DNA of 64,000 bases from Christiangramia flava JLT2011 (GCF_001951155.1 NZ_CP016359.1:1140001-1204000), one strand, 5' to 3'. Positions 9,754-19,374 are shown, counted from the first letter of the stretch. Program-made: numbers and translations. The notes: a model not told the origin generated them from the sequence alone.

Positions 9754-12096
9754 ATGAACCGACTCCTTTCTGTTTTTGCATTCTTCCTGCTACTGGCCTG
9801 CAGCCAGCCTCAAAATGCCCATTTCAACTCCCTGGAATTCATTCCTGAAAATGCCGAAATTATCTTACAATCCCCAGAACTGGAAAAATTTTTGCAATCG
9901 GCTGAGGAAAATAAATTTTTGAAGCAGGAGCCACTATTTACCAAACTGAAAGGGCAACTAGAATTCCTCAGGTTTTACCAAATAGCCGGCCGCTCGCTTC
10001 TCAGCCTTTCTGGTTTGAATAAAGATAAACCGGAGATTGTATTAGCTTCGGAAAGTATCGACTATCGCATCAGCCTGGATTCCATCAAAAACAAACAATT
10101 AGAAACTATCACGCAAAATAGCATCAGTTTTCAGAAAGCAACACTGGAAAACAGCAGTTTTTACCTGTATCAGGAGGGTAAACTGGCGGTTTTTAGCAAT
10201 AGGGCGGCGAGCCTAATAAGCCTGATCTCCGAAAAAAAACATCTTGCAAACCCTGATTTTGACCAGGTTTTTGAAACTACTGATCCTAAAAAAACCAATG
10301 TTTACATTCAGAATACCGCCTTTCCGGAAAGCTTCAAAAGTTTCTTGCACAAGGCCGGTTTCCCGGAAGTGACACCTTACTGGAGCTGGATCGCTGCTGA
10401 TATCGATCTTTCTCCAGATAAAGTTTCGTGGAATGGCCTTGCAACGCCAACCAGGAAATCGAGCATTTTCGGAAGGGACCGCGGGGAAAATATTACTACT
10501 GAAATTCTCCCGAATCAGTTCAACTCCTATTACAATTTAGATATTGCTGCGTTACAGCTTACAGATTCCACTTCCAGCGAACTTCCCGTGAAGAACATGG
10601 CCCTATTGAAAATTGCCAATGAAGAAGCGATGATTTTGTCATTTCTGGATAAGGAATCAGCAAGTTTATTTATGGCCGGAAGCGGCGAACCGATCAGCAA
10701 TTACCGAAATACCGATATATTCCGACTTGAAAATCCACCCCTTTTCCCGGCCGAACTTCAAGAACTTCTCCATTTTCAGGATAAAGAATTTTACAGCGTT
10801 TTAGACCAGTTTGTCATTCTAACAGGCGAGCAGGCAAACCTGAAAACCCTGATTGCTGCTCAGAAAGACGAACAGAATTTTTCAAAAACCGGCAGTTACG
10901 AAGTGGTTTTTAATAATGTCGCCAGCCAGTCAAACCAGTTGTTTATTTCCAGGTTTCAGTTGGAAGACGAGCAAAACCCTGCCATTGCCGCGGTTCAATT
11001 CATCGCCGAGGAAAATTATGCGCATTTTCATGCCTTTATGTCTTCCGAAGAAGTTAGCACGAGCCAAAATTCCGGAGCCCAGCTTACCCAAACTATCAGC
11101 CTTGAAAATCCCATTTCCGGCCAGCCCGTATTTTTCAAAAATCATACGTCAGACCAGATGGATATTGCGGTACAGGACAATCAAAACAATTTATATCTCC
11201 TCTCAAACCGCGGAAGTGTTTTCTGGAATAAAGCTCTGAAAACGGCAATTGAAAGTCCAATATACGGGGTTGACCTTTTTCGAAATGGCTTTCAGCAACT
11301 GGCCTTCAGCACCGGCTACAAGTTTTATGTTCTGGACCGAAATGGCAAAAATGTTGAGCACTTCCCTATCGAATTCAACGACGCCATCACCCAGCCACTG
11401 GCAGTTTTTGACTACGACAATAACCGAAAATACCGTTTTGTTCTGGTGCAGAACGAAAATGTCTACATGGTTGGATCAAACGGAAAGGCTATCAAAGGTT
11501 TTGACTTTTCCCGTGGATCGACCAATATTGCCAAACCTCCCAGGCACATTCGGCTGGGAACGAAAGATTACATTTTAATTTCAGAGGCATCAGGGAAATT
11601 GCACATTTTAAACCGGCAGGGTTCCGTTCGGGTTCCGCTGAAAGAAGCTTTGGGGGCTACGAACCAGGAATGGTATGGCTACAATGGCAAATTTGTGAAT
11701 TTGACAACGAATAATGAGCTTTTGGAAATCACCCAAAATGGAAATATCAGTAAACGAGATTTGGCTTTGGCAGAAAACGCCCGACTCGTAGCTAACGAAA
11801 ATACGCTTGTTTACCTAACGGAAAACGAGTTACATATTAATGACCAGGTGATCCAACTGGATTACGGCCTCTATACGAACCCACAGATAGCGGAAGTAAA
11901 TGGTAAAAGTCTGGTAAGTATCTGTGACACGCAGGCCGAGAAAATATATGTTTTCAATACGAATGGGGAATTACTGGATGGTTTCCCGGTTTTCGGCACT
12001 TCACAGGCAGCCATCGCCAATGCTGATACAGATCCCGCTCTGGAACTGCTCTGCATCGGGGAAGAGAACGAATTATTGATCTACGAATTTCAATAA
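9754..12096 (+). CDS. Large lipoprotein with C-terminal beta-propeller-like region, function unknown
   Basis: 780 residues. The ATG at 9754 is preferred over an in-frame TTG two codons upstream. The signal peptide ends LLLACS, a lipobox with Cys about residue 17. I do not recognise a named family for the N-terminal ~450 residues, which resemble periplasmic DUF3352-type proteins only loosely. From about residue 470 short repeating beta blades appear (MDIAVQDNQNNLYLLSNRG, FDYDNNRKYRFVLVQN, IAEVNGKSLVSICD). The end, LDGFPVFGTSQAAIANADTDPALELLC, is typical of FG-GAP/VCBS or PQQ-like propellers. It is probably anchored to the periplasmic side or the surface. Its position beside rnhB gives no clue to function. 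Confidence 0.7.
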   Translation: MNRLLSVFAFFLLLACSQPQNAHFNSLEFIPENAEIILQSPELEKFLQSAEENKFLKQEPLFTKLKGQLEFLRFYQIAGRSLLSLSGLNKDKPEIVLASESIDYRISLDSIKNKQLETITQNSISFQKATLENSSFYLYQEGKLAVFSNRAASLISLISEKKHLANPDFDQVFETTDPKKTNVYIQNTAFPESFKSFLHKAGFPEVTPYWSWIAADIDLSPDKVSWNGLATPTRKSSIFGRDRGENITTEILPNQFNSYYNLDIAALQLTDSTSSELPVKNMALLKIANEEAMILSFLDKESASLFMAGSGEPISNYRNTDIFRLENPPLFPAELQELLHFQDKEFYSVLDQFVILTGEQANLKTLIAAQKDEQNFSKTGSYEVVFNNVASQSNQLFISRFQLEDEQNPAIAAVQFIAEENYAHFHAFMSSEEVSTSQNSGAQLTQTISLENPISGQPVFFKNHTSDQMDIAVQDNQNNLYLLSNRGSVFWNKALKTAIESPIYGVDLFRNGFQQLAFSTGYKFYVLDRNGKNVEHFPIEFNDAITQPLAVFDYDNNRKYRFVLVQNENVYMVGSNGKAIKGFDFSRGSTNIAKPPRHIRLGTKDYILISEASGKLHILNRQGSVRVPLKEALGATNQEWYGYNGKFVNLTTNNELLEITQNGNISKRDLALAENARLVANENTLVYLTENELHINDQVIQLDYGLYTNPQIAEVNGKSLVSICDTQAEKIYVFNTNGELLDGFPVFGTSQAAIANADTDPALELLCIGEENELLIYEFQ

Positions 12097-12126
12097 AAAA
12101 AGCCGCTCTTAGGAGCGGCTTCTTCT
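12097..12126. terminator. Bidirectional terminator between convergent genes
   Basis: The perfect 8-bp stem AGCCGCTC-TTAG-GAGCGGCT (12101-12120) has an A-run before it and T-rich sequence after it. It lies between the convergent lipoprotein gene (plus) and susD of pair 2 (minus), so it likely serves both. Confidence 0.88.
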
Positions 12127-12143
12127 TATAGGATTGACCAGAA

Positions 12144-13478
12144 TTAACTTCCGTAGCCAGGATTCTGCACGAGAAGGTCATTCACATCCATTTCACGTTG
12201 CGGTATGGGAAAGGAAAGCGCAGGAGAATTGGCCGGGAGTTCCCCCACCATACGACCTGTTCGCTTATAGTCAAAAATCGTAAAACCTTCGAACATCAAT
12301 TCCAGTTCGCGCTCGAGCAAAATATCATCCAGGCTCACTTCTTCCAGCAGATCTGCACCCGCTCTTTCACGAATCATATTCACATCATCAACAGGGCTCG
12401 CTCCTACTTCAGAAGACAACCGCACGTTAGCTTCTGCCCTGATCAGGTACATTTCTGCCAGCCTGATCAACGATATATTGCCAAATTGATTGGTGTATTT
12501 AGAAGTCAGCGTTCCGCCATTCTGGGCACTGGCATAGAAAAAGCTGCCCCTTTCATCATTTTCACCAAAAAGATCCAAATAAGCCTGGTTTACGGTGACA
12601 TCACCGCCGCGGCCTCCAAAAGACTGATCGGCATAATGCGTTACCAACACATTTGCTCCATCCTGGGTGGTCACCTGGAACGCGAAAACATCTTCACTGG
12701 AGTCACTATCATTGTTGAAGGCTTCAGAAAATGAATCGGTTAGCTCGTGCCCGCTGTTCTCGATCACATCATCTGCCGCGGCAAGGGCTTCGTCATAATT
12801 GCCAATTTGAAGCTGCACTCTGGCCAGCAAGGCTTCCGCGGAATATTTATCCGCAAAAATATCATTGCTTTCCGGCAACAGGTTGATCGCATTTTCAAGA
12901 TCGGCCACTACCTGCTGGTAAACTTCTGCTGAAGTAGCTCGGGGCAACTGAAGGTCCTGAGAATAATCAACAATTCCGTTAAGACTCAAGGGCACTCCCA
13001 GAGAACCATCAGGAGAACTATATAGCCTGTTCAGGTCAAAATAGTTCAGGGCACGCAAGAAATACGCTTCACCCATCACTTGATCCCTATCGGCTTCCTC
13101 CACCAAATCTGCGTAGTCCAGCACCAGATTCGCCTGATTGATCGCGTCATAAGCGTTCAGCCAAAGATTCGCCACAAAGGCATTATCCACAAAGATGCTT
13201 TTATTGAAAACCTGGCGTGGCGGTTGAAATGTTCCTCCCCAGGTCGCCTGATCAGTAATGCCATATAGGTCTGCCAGTAGTTGCAAATAGCCTCCATAGC
13301 TGTCGTCCTGCCCAGTTTCGCTGTAAGCCCCAATAAGAATATTCTTCACATTCTCGCCGGTAGAAATTGCGGTACTGGTTGAAATTGATTGTCTCGGTTC
13401 AATATCCAGCTTGTCATCACAGCTTGCAAAAGCGAGGACAAAACACAGAAGACCGATTGTTTTATAGATATTTTTCAT
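12144..13478 (-). CDS. SusD/RagB-type nutrient-binding outer-membrane lipoprotein (pair 2)
   Basis: 444 residues with a lipoprotein signal peptide ending FASC (Cys about residue 20). The SusD pattern is clear: NILIGAYSE, the MGEAYFLRALNYFDLNRLY helix, NMIRERAGA, LLERELELMFEGFTIFDYKR and the terminal FPIPQREMD...NPGYGS. It acts as the surface lid and binding protein of the SusC partner encoded 9 bases upstream. No degradative enzyme lies alongside. It is clearly divergent from the SusD of pair 1, so the two pairs are unlikely to be a recent duplication and should take up different substrates. Confidence 0.92.
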   Translation of the reverse strand: MKNIYKTIGLLCFVLAFASCDDKLDIEPRQSISTSTAISTGENVKNILIGAYSETGQDDSYGGYLQLLADLYGITDQATWGGTFQPPRQVFNKSIFVDNAFVANLWLNAYDAINQANLVLDYADLVEEADRDQVMGEAYFLRALNYFDLNRLYSSPDGSLGVPLSLNGIVDYSQDLQLPRATSAEVYQQVVADLENAINLLPESNDIFADKYSAEALLARVQLQIGNYDEALAAADDVIENSGHELTDSFSEAFNNDSDSSEDVFAFQVTTQDGANVLVTHYADQSFGGRGGDVTVNQAYLDLFGENDERGSFFYASAQNGGTLTSKYTNQFGNISLIRLAEMYLIRAEANVRLSSEVGASPVDDVNMIRERAGADLLEEVSLDDILLERELELMFEGFTIFDYKRTGRMVGELPANSPALSFPIPQREMDVNDLLVQNPGYGS

Positions 13479-13487
13479 AGATTTTTT

Positions 13488-16400
13488 TTAGAAGTTAATG
13501 TTAACGCCTAAAGACATGGTTTTCACAGCGGGTGCAGAATAGAAGGTTACTCCTACTCCCTGCCCGGCATCACTGGTAGACTCAGGATCATATCCATCAT
13601 AATCTGTAAAGGTCAACAAGTTAATTCCCGTAAAATAGACCCTGAATTTTTCCAAACCAATATTTTCAGTAAGACTGCCAGGCAAGGTATAGCCAAGCGT
13701 CAGGTTTCGTAACCTGATAAAGTCTGAATCCTGCAAATAACGAGTGGAAGAAGCGGTTCCGTTTCCACCAAAAAGACGAGCTTCCGGAACGTTGGTGATA
13801 TCTCCGGGTTGTTGCCATCTGTTCAACTGGTCCCTGCTCTGGTTGTCGAAATAGTCGGCATTGGCAGACTGGTAGATTCCACCGCCATTATAGATACTGG
13901 CTCCCCATTCTCCCACAAAAGTGAAATTCAGATCAAAACCCGTGTAATAAATGGTATTGGTTAGACCCGCAATCCAGTCGGCATATGGCTGACCGGCGAT
14001 CACCCGATTTGCTTCGTTCGGGTTGGTAGTGGTTTCTCTACCGCTACCTTCACCGTTAATATAGTACAGGGCGTCTCCATTTTCAGGATCTACTCCGGCA
14101 TATTCCACCAGGTAGAAAGCAGAAAGTGGCTCCCCTTCTCTCAGGATAGTTTGCCCGGAAACCACATCGGCCCCGTTCGGTAATTCCTTTACCTCGTTAT
14201 TGTTCTTGGAGATATTGAAATTGGTGCTCCAGGTAAAATCGTCGGTTTCCACATTTTTGGTATTTAAAACGAACTCCACACCCTTGTTTTCCAGAACCCC
14301 GATATTCCTGACGATACTGGCCTGGCCGGAAGTTCCGGGAAGCGGCTGATTGAAGATCAAACCATCAGATTTCTTATTATAGTAATCAATCTCTCCGGAA
14401 ATTCTGTTATCCAGAAAACCGTATTCCAAACCGATATCAGTCTGTTTCACACTTTCCCACGTAAGCTGCGGGTTAGCAGCCTGTGTTGGAGTGATCCCGG
14501 GACGTTGATTGTAAGACGTTCCGCCGAAAAGACCCAGGGCAGCAAAATCCCCAATATTGGCGTTACCGGTCTCCCCGTAACTCGCCCGTATTTTCAGGAA
14601 AGACAGGACATTGGAACTAGACAGAAAATCTTCTTCTGAAAGGATCCATCCTGCTGAAATTGCAGGGAACGTACCGTAACGAACGTTTTCACCGAACCTG
14701 GAAGAACCGTCCCTACGAATACTTGCTTTAAAAAGGTATTTATCCATCAAAATATAGTTCAGCCTTCCGAAGTAAGAAAGGAAACTATTAGCGGTTTCTG
14801 AACCTGAACCCGCAGTGATCTCGGCAGCACTATTAATAGTCTGGAAATCATCTGTTGGAAACTGAATTCCCGTAACATCCTGGAACCGGCGTTTGGACTG
14901 GTTGTATTCCATACCGGCAACAAATTCCAAGTCATGGTCGTCTCCAAAAGTCTGCGAATAGGTAAAATAATTTGAGCTCACGTACGACTCGGTTCCAACG
15001 CTGGAAGCATAGGCCTCTCCATTTGTAGACTGAAATGGTGCAAGTCTTCCCGTGTAGCTATCTTCCGTCTGGTAATAAAGGTCATATCCAAAATCTGAAT
15101 TGAATTTCAGGAAGTCAAAGAAGCGGTATTCTCCAAAAGCTCTTCCGGTCACCCTTCTGATAACCGTATTATAAAATGCGTGTTTATCCTGAAGCAGGAA
15201 ATTTGGATATAAGGTATTTGGATTTGGCTCCCCATCTTCTGTGTAAGCTGGCGATAGAGCCGGCTGTGCAATGGCCTGTAACGGAGTAACAAAGGCGTTA
15301 TCATTGGCAATCCTGTCAATATCAGTCCTGGAAAAGCTCATATTCATCCCCGCACGAAAACGATCATTGAAGGAATGCGTCACATTTACCCGACCATTGA
15401 TTCGCTCCAGCATATTGCCGGTTACGATACCCTCGGTATCATTATAAGCTCCGGAAAAGAAATATTGTGTGGCCTCATTTCCTCCAGACACCGATAGACT
15501 TGCATCCTGTACATGCCCATTTTGAAGGGCCAGGTCCTGCCAGTCTGTGTCTACCTCGCGATTCTGCCAGTCGGTTCCGTTCGAAAGGAAATCGAAGATC
15601 CCATTAATATAATCTGTCGCTTCGGCATCAGTGCTGAACACCCCATCGTCTACAGAATTCAGTGCTGCTTCGGTAAAAAGTTCCACATACTCATCAGCAT
15701 TCAGCCATTCCCTCGTATTGGTAGGCTCACTGATTCCGTAGGAATAATTCAGGTTAAAAGAAGCCTTCTTATTCGCCCCTTTTTTGGTCGTAATAATGAC
15801 TACTCCATTAGCTCCCCTGGAACCGTACACGGCCGCTGCGGAAGCATCTTTCAGAATATCGATAGATTCGATCTCATTAGAACTCAACGTCAACAATGGG
15901 TTGGTAGGCGAACCGTTGTTCGATTCATTTGAATTGATCAAAGGCACCCCATCCAGTACATAGAGCGGCTCTGAACCGGCTCCAATGCTGGCGATCCCGC
16001 GAATACGAATATTCACGCCTCCTTCCACCTTACCATTGGTAGGGGAGATTTGCACACCGGCTGCTTTACCGGCAATAGTGCTCTGGATACTTGGCACGGG
16101 TACTTCATCGATATCTTCGGAAGTAAGCTTGGCCACATTATCTGTAAGCTTCCGCTTGCTTTGGGTACCGTAACCCACGACAACGATCTCATCCAGCTCA
16201 CCGGCATCTTCCTGCAAACTGATGTTGATCACATCGTCCTGGCTAATAGTGACCGTTTGAGTGGCATAGCCCAGGTAACTAAATTCCAGGACTTCCCCTT
16301 CTTCCACGGAAATACTAAAATTCCCATCAAAATCGGTTTGTGTACCGCGATTGGTATTCTGCACGATCACATTCACACCCGGCAACGAAATTCCCTGAAC

Positions 16401-16499
16401 ATCGTTCACGGTTCCCGTCACGGTCTTACTCTGAGCAAAACCGCTCGAAGTGATAAATGTAAACAGCAGAATGAATAGAAAAAGTAACTGTTTCTTCAT
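13488..16499 (-). CDS. SusC/RagA-type TonB-linked outer-membrane transporter (pair 2)
   Basis: 1,003 residues. The signal peptide ends SGFAQ. The carboxypeptidase-regulatory-like domain holds VTGTVNDVQGISLPGVNV and FSYLGYA; the TonB-box-like segment is ELDEIVVVGYGTQ; the plug has YVLDGVPLIN and DASAAAVYGSRGANGVVIITTK. The TonB-dependent barrel ends in MSLGVNINF. It imports oligomers with its SusD partner and forms a two-gene operon with it. The motif before the start (TTTACTTTGAAAC on the minus strand, about 16517-16529) is close to, but not exactly, TAnnTTTG. Confidence 0.95.
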   Translation of the reverse strand: MKKQLLFLFILLFTFITSSGFAQSKTVTGTVNDVQGISLPGVNVIVQNTNRGTQTDFDGNFSISVEEGEVLEFSYLGYATQTVTISQDDVINISLQEDAGELDEIVVVGYGTQSKRKLTDNVAKLTSEDIDEVPVPSIQSTIAGKAAGVQISPTNGKVEGGVNIRIRGIASIGAGSEPLYVLDGVPLINSNESNNGSPTNPLLTLSSNEIESIDILKDASAAAVYGSRGANGVVIITTKKGANKKASFNLNYSYGISEPTNTREWLNADEYVELFTEAALNSVDDGVFSTDAEATDYINGIFDFLSNGTDWQNREVDTDWQDLALQNGHVQDASLSVSGGNEATQYFFSGAYNDTEGIVTGNMLERINGRVNVTHSFNDRFRAGMNMSFSRTDIDRIANDNAFVTPLQAIAQPALSPAYTEDGEPNPNTLYPNFLLQDKHAFYNTVIRRVTGRAFGEYRFFDFLKFNSDFGYDLYYQTEDSYTGRLAPFQSTNGEAYASSVGTESYVSSNYFTYSQTFGDDHDLEFVAGMEYNQSKRRFQDVTGIQFPTDDFQTINSAAEITAGSGSETANSFLSYFGRLNYILMDKYLFKASIRRDGSSRFGENVRYGTFPAISAGWILSEEDFLSSSNVLSFLKIRASYGETGNANIGDFAALGLFGGTSYNQRPGITPTQAANPQLTWESVKQTDIGLEYGFLDNRISGEIDYYNKKSDGLIFNQPLPGTSGQASIVRNIGVLENKGVEFVLNTKNVETDDFTWSTNFNISKNNNEVKELPNGADVVSGQTILREGEPLSAFYLVEYAGVDPENGDALYYINGEGSGRETTTNPNEANRVIAGQPYADWIAGLTNTIYYTGFDLNFTFVGEWGASIYNGGGIYQSANADYFDNQSRDQLNRWQQPGDITNVPEARLFGGNGTASSTRYLQDSDFIRLRNLTLGYTLPGSLTENIGLEKFRVYFTGINLLTFTDYDGYDPESTSDAGQGVGVTFYSAPAVKTMSLGVNINF

Positions 16500-16667
16500 A
16501 CTTTAAGATTTATGTTTCAAAGTAAATTTGGCGAAAACCACCGAAATAGTGAAAGAATTTGTCTTAAATAACCCAAATTCTTCAGCGAATTATCAATATG
16601 CTGAAGTAAAACGTTTCTGAGTAAAAAAATGATTGGTTGGGAAGAGGTTTTTTAAGAAGATGGTAAA

Positions 16668-17366
16668 TTATATCAATTCTGCTTCAAAAAGGTTTGCAAA
16701 ATGCTTCAGTAGCTTTTCCTGTATTTCCTGCATGTTCACTTCCGTTTTTCCTAATTCTACATGGAGGGAAGTGACGGCCTTATCCTGTATTCCGCAGGGT
16801 ACGATATGATCAAAATAGCCAAGATCAGCATTGACATTGAGCGCAAACCCGTGCATGGTCACCCAGCGACTGGCTCGAACGCCCATCGCACAGATCTTTC
16901 GGGCAAAAGGTGTTCCCACATCCAGCCATACACCTGTTTCTCCATTACTTCTTTCAGCTTTCAGACCGTATTCAGCAAGCGTTAGTATCACCATTTCTTC
17001 TAATAAGCGAAGGTATTTGTGAATATCCGTAAAGAAATTATCGAGGTCTAAAATGGGATACCCCACGATCTGACCCGGGCCGTGATAGGTTATATCGCCT
17101 CCGCGGTTGATCTTATAAAAAGTAGCGTTCTTCTTTTTCAGGTCTTCTTCCGATACCAAAAGATGAGAAACATCTCCGCTTTTTCCGAGCGTATATACAT
17201 GAGGATGCTCCACAAAAAGCAGGTAATTTTGGGTTGGTTCATTTGCATTCTCCCGCCTGTTCCTGATCTTCAGATCCAGGGTCTCCTGGAAAAGTTGTTC
17301 CTGATAATCCCAGGTTTCTTTGTAATCCTTCTTTCCGAGATTCTGTACTTCTACCTCCTTGTTCAT
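16668..17366 (-). CDS. lipB: Octanoyl-[acyl-carrier-protein]:protein N-octanoyltransferase
   Basis: 232 residues. LipB moves octanoate from acyl carrier protein onto lipoyl domains of 2-oxo-acid dehydrogenases and GcvH, the first step of lipoate synthesis. Seen motifs are RGGDITYHGPGQIVGYP, KICAMGVRASRWVTMHGFALNV (catalytic Lys) and IVPCGIQDK (acyl-carrying Cys). The ATG at 17366 is preferred over a GTG directly before it, because its A is also the last base of the upstream YqaE-like gene (TGATG overlap), which implies translational coupling. No lipA lies nearby. Confidence 0.96.
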   Translation of the reverse strand: MNKEVEVQNLGKKDYKETWDYQEQLFQETLDLKIRNRRENANEPTQNYLLFVEHPHVYTLGKSGDVSHLLVSEEDLKKKNATFYKINRGGDITYHGPGQIVGYPILDLDNFFTDIHKYLRLLEEMVILTLAEYGLKAERSNGETGVWLDVGTPFARKICAMGVRASRWVTMHGFALNVNADLGYFDHIVPCGIQDKAVTSLHVELGKTEVNMQEIQEKLLKHFANLFEAELI

Positions 17367-17527
17367 CACGAATATTTTGGATTATTCAGAATAATCAGCG
17401 CAGCAATCACACCGGGAATCCACCCCAGGATGGTCAAAATCAATACAATAAGAATGGAACCGCAGCCTTTGTCATACACGGCCAGGGGCGGAAAAAGCAC
17501 CGATAAGATCGCTCTCCAAACGCTCAT
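17366..17527 (-). CDS. YqaE/Pmp3-family small membrane protein
   Basis: 53 residues. It begins MSVWRAILSVLFPPLAVYDK and then has GCGSILIVLILTILGWIPGVIAALIILN, the two-helix proteolipid pattern of the YqaE/Pmp3 (UPF0057) family: FPPLAV, then LTILGWIPGVIHA-like. Relatives in yeast, plants and bacteria affect membrane potential or stress tolerance, though the bacterial role is not settled. Its stop overlaps the lipB start by one base (TGATG). The ATG at 17527 is the only good start. The family match is strong even though the gene is tiny. Confidence 0.88.
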   Translation of the reverse strand: MSVWRAILSVLFPPLAVYDKGCGSILIVLILTILGWIPGVIAALIILNNPKYS

Positions 17528-17581
17528 AATTACTGAAATTTTAAGGCAAAGATAGAATTATTATTTCGGCTTTTAAGGTCG

Positions 17582-17612
17582 TTGTTTCACAGGCTGATAG
17601 TGTGTATATTTG
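17582..17612 (+). promoter_or_regulatory. lysS promoter
   Basis: TTG (17582-17584), a 20-base spacer, then TATATTTG (17605-17612), a full match to TTG-N17-23-TAnnTTTG. It lies 36 bases before the chosen lysS start and within an upstream extension of that reading frame. This supports the downstream ATG at 17649 as the true start. Confidence 0.75.
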
Positions 17613-17648
17613 CATCCGCATTTTGTTGAATGCTTTAAAAAAGATTTT

Positions 17649-19340
17649 ATGCAGCATCTATCAGAACAGGAACAAATTAGACGTGAGAAACTCTCGGCAA
17701 TTCGCAAAGCCGGGATCAACCCTTACCCGGCCGATCTTTTCCCGGTAGACCACACTACTTCAGAAATCAAACAGCATTTCGAAGAGGATAAAAAGGTGGT
17801 GATCGCAGGAAGACTGATGTCGAGAAGGATCCAGGGAAAAGCTTCGTTTGCGGAGCTTCAGGATTCCAAGGGAAAGATCCAGGTGTATTTTAACAGGGAT
17901 GAAATTTGCCCTGGCGAAGATAAGGCCAAGTACAACGATGTCTACAAGAAGTTACTGGACATAGGTGATTTTATCGGGATTGAAGGAACCCTTTTCAAAA
18001 CGCAGGTAGGTGAAATGACGGTGATGGTGAAAGATTTTCACCTGCTGAGCAAATCGCTCAGACCGCTTCCGCTGCCTAAGACCGATAAAGAAGGGAATAC
18101 GCACGACGGTTTTAATGATCCAGAACAACGCTACCGCCAGCGCTACGCAGATCTTGTCGTGAACCCCAAAGTGAAGGAGATTTTCGTGAAACGCACAAAA
18201 TTGTTCAATGCGATGCGAAATTTCTTCAATGATAAAGGCTATTTTGAGGTGGAAACACCCATCCTGCAATCTATTCCAGGTGGAGCCGCAGCAAGACCTT
18301 TTATCACGCATCACAATGCTTTGGATATTCCGCTATACCTGCGAATTGCGAACGAACTGTATCTGAAAAGACTGATCGTGGGCGGATTTGACGGTGTCTA
18401 TGAATTTTCCAAAAACTTCAGAAATGAGGGAATGGATCGCACGCACAATCCGGAATTTACGGCCATGGAAATCTATGTAGCCTATAAAGACTACAACTGG
18501 ATGATGGAATTTACCGAAAAACTGCTGGAGCACTGTGCGATTGCCGTAAATGGTACTACTGAAGCCACTTTCGGGCAGCATCAGGTAGATTTCAAAGCGC
18601 CATATAAACGGGTGACCATGACCGATGCGATTATTGAATTCACCGGTTTTGATATCACCGGGAAATCTGAAAAAGAACTGTTCGAAGCCGCCAAAGGCAT
18701 GGGGATCGAAGTAGACGAAACCATGGGTAAAGGCAAGCTCATCGATGAGATATTTGGTGAAAAATGTGAAGGCAATTTCATTCAGCCAACATTTATTACT
18801 GATTACCCGAAGGAAATGAGCCCGCTTTGTAAGGAACATCGCGAAAATCCGGAATTGACCGAGCGTTTTGAGTTGATGGTCTGCGGAAAAGAAATCGCCA
18901 ATGCATATTCTGAATTAAATGACCCGATCGATCAGCGGGAACGTTTTGAAGAGCAGCTAAAATTATCTGAAAAAGGAGATGATGAAGCGATGTTTATCGA
19001 TAATGATTTTCTTCGCGCGCTGGAATATGGGATGCCTCCAACCTCCGGGCTAGGAATTGGAATGGACAGGCTCATTATGTTTCTAACCAATAACCAGTCA
19101 ATCCAGGAAGTTCTATTCTTCCCACAAATGAAGCCGGAGAAAAAAGCCGTGGAATTAAGCGAGGAGGAAAAAGCGGTTTTTCAGCTACTGAAAAATGGTG
19201 AAGTACACGAACTAAATGAAATTAAAGACCAGTCTGGTCTCAGCAATAAAAAATGGGATAAAGCTTTGAAGGGTCTTCGAAAACATAAGATGATCGAAGT
19301 TTTCAAAGAAGGTGAAGATCTGAAGATCAAAGTTGCCTAA
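17649..19340 (+). CDS. lysS: Lysyl-tRNA synthetase, class II
   Basis: 563 residues from the ATG at 17649. Translation from 17610 would overlap the promoter. It charges tRNA-Lys with lysine. An OB-fold anticodon domain (about 55-150; AGRLMSRRIQGKASFAELQD) precedes the class II core with motif 2 FRNEGMDRTHNPEFTAMEIY and motif 3 GLGIGMDRLIMFLTN. After the core, about 60 extra residues (EEEKAVFQLLKNGEVHEL...) look like a small winged-helix appendage. Bacterial LysRS is usually about 500 residues. A strong terminator follows. Confidence 0.97.
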   Translation: MQHLSEQEQIRREKLSAIRKAGINPYPADLFPVDHTTSEIKQHFEEDKKVVIAGRLMSRRIQGKASFAELQDSKGKIQVYFNRDEICPGEDKAKYNDVYKKLLDIGDFIGIEGTLFKTQVGEMTVMVKDFHLLSKSLRPLPLPKTDKEGNTHDGFNDPEQRYRQRYADLVVNPKVKEIFVKRTKLFNAMRNFFNDKGYFEVETPILQSIPGGAAARPFITHHNALDIPLYLRIANELYLKRLIVGGFDGVYEFSKNFRNEGMDRTHNPEFTAMEIYVAYKDYNWMMEFTEKLLEHCAIAVNGTTEATFGQHQVDFKAPYKRVTMTDAIIEFTGFDITGKSEKELFEAAKGMGIEVDETMGKGKLIDEIFGEKCEGNFIQPTFITDYPKEMSPLCKEHRENPELTERFELMVCGKEIANAYSELNDPIDQRERFEEQLKLSEKGDDEAMFIDNDFLRALEYGMPPTSGLGIGMDRLIMFLTNNQSIQEVLFFPQMKPEKKAVELSEEEKAVFQLLKNGEVHELNEIKDQSGLSNKKWDKALKGLRKHKMIEVFKEGEDLKIKVA

Positions 19341-19344
19341 AAGT

Positions 19345-19374
19345 CAAAAAGCCCGCTAAAACGGGCTTTTTTTT
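19345..19374 (+). terminator. lysS terminator
   Basis: The stem GCCCG/CGGGC (19351-19366, loop CTAAAA) is followed by a run of eight T. It overlaps the end of the convergent small gene at 19373, and the A-run on the other side may let it work both ways. Confidence 0.88.

Noticed and set aside
12198-12734. A 178-codon plus-strand frame inside susD (pair 2)
   Set aside because: It is the shadow of a clear SusD gene, with no motif or signal of its own.
17367-17369. GTG as the lipB start
   Set aside because: The ATG directly after it overlaps the upstream stop as TGATG and is the better supported start.
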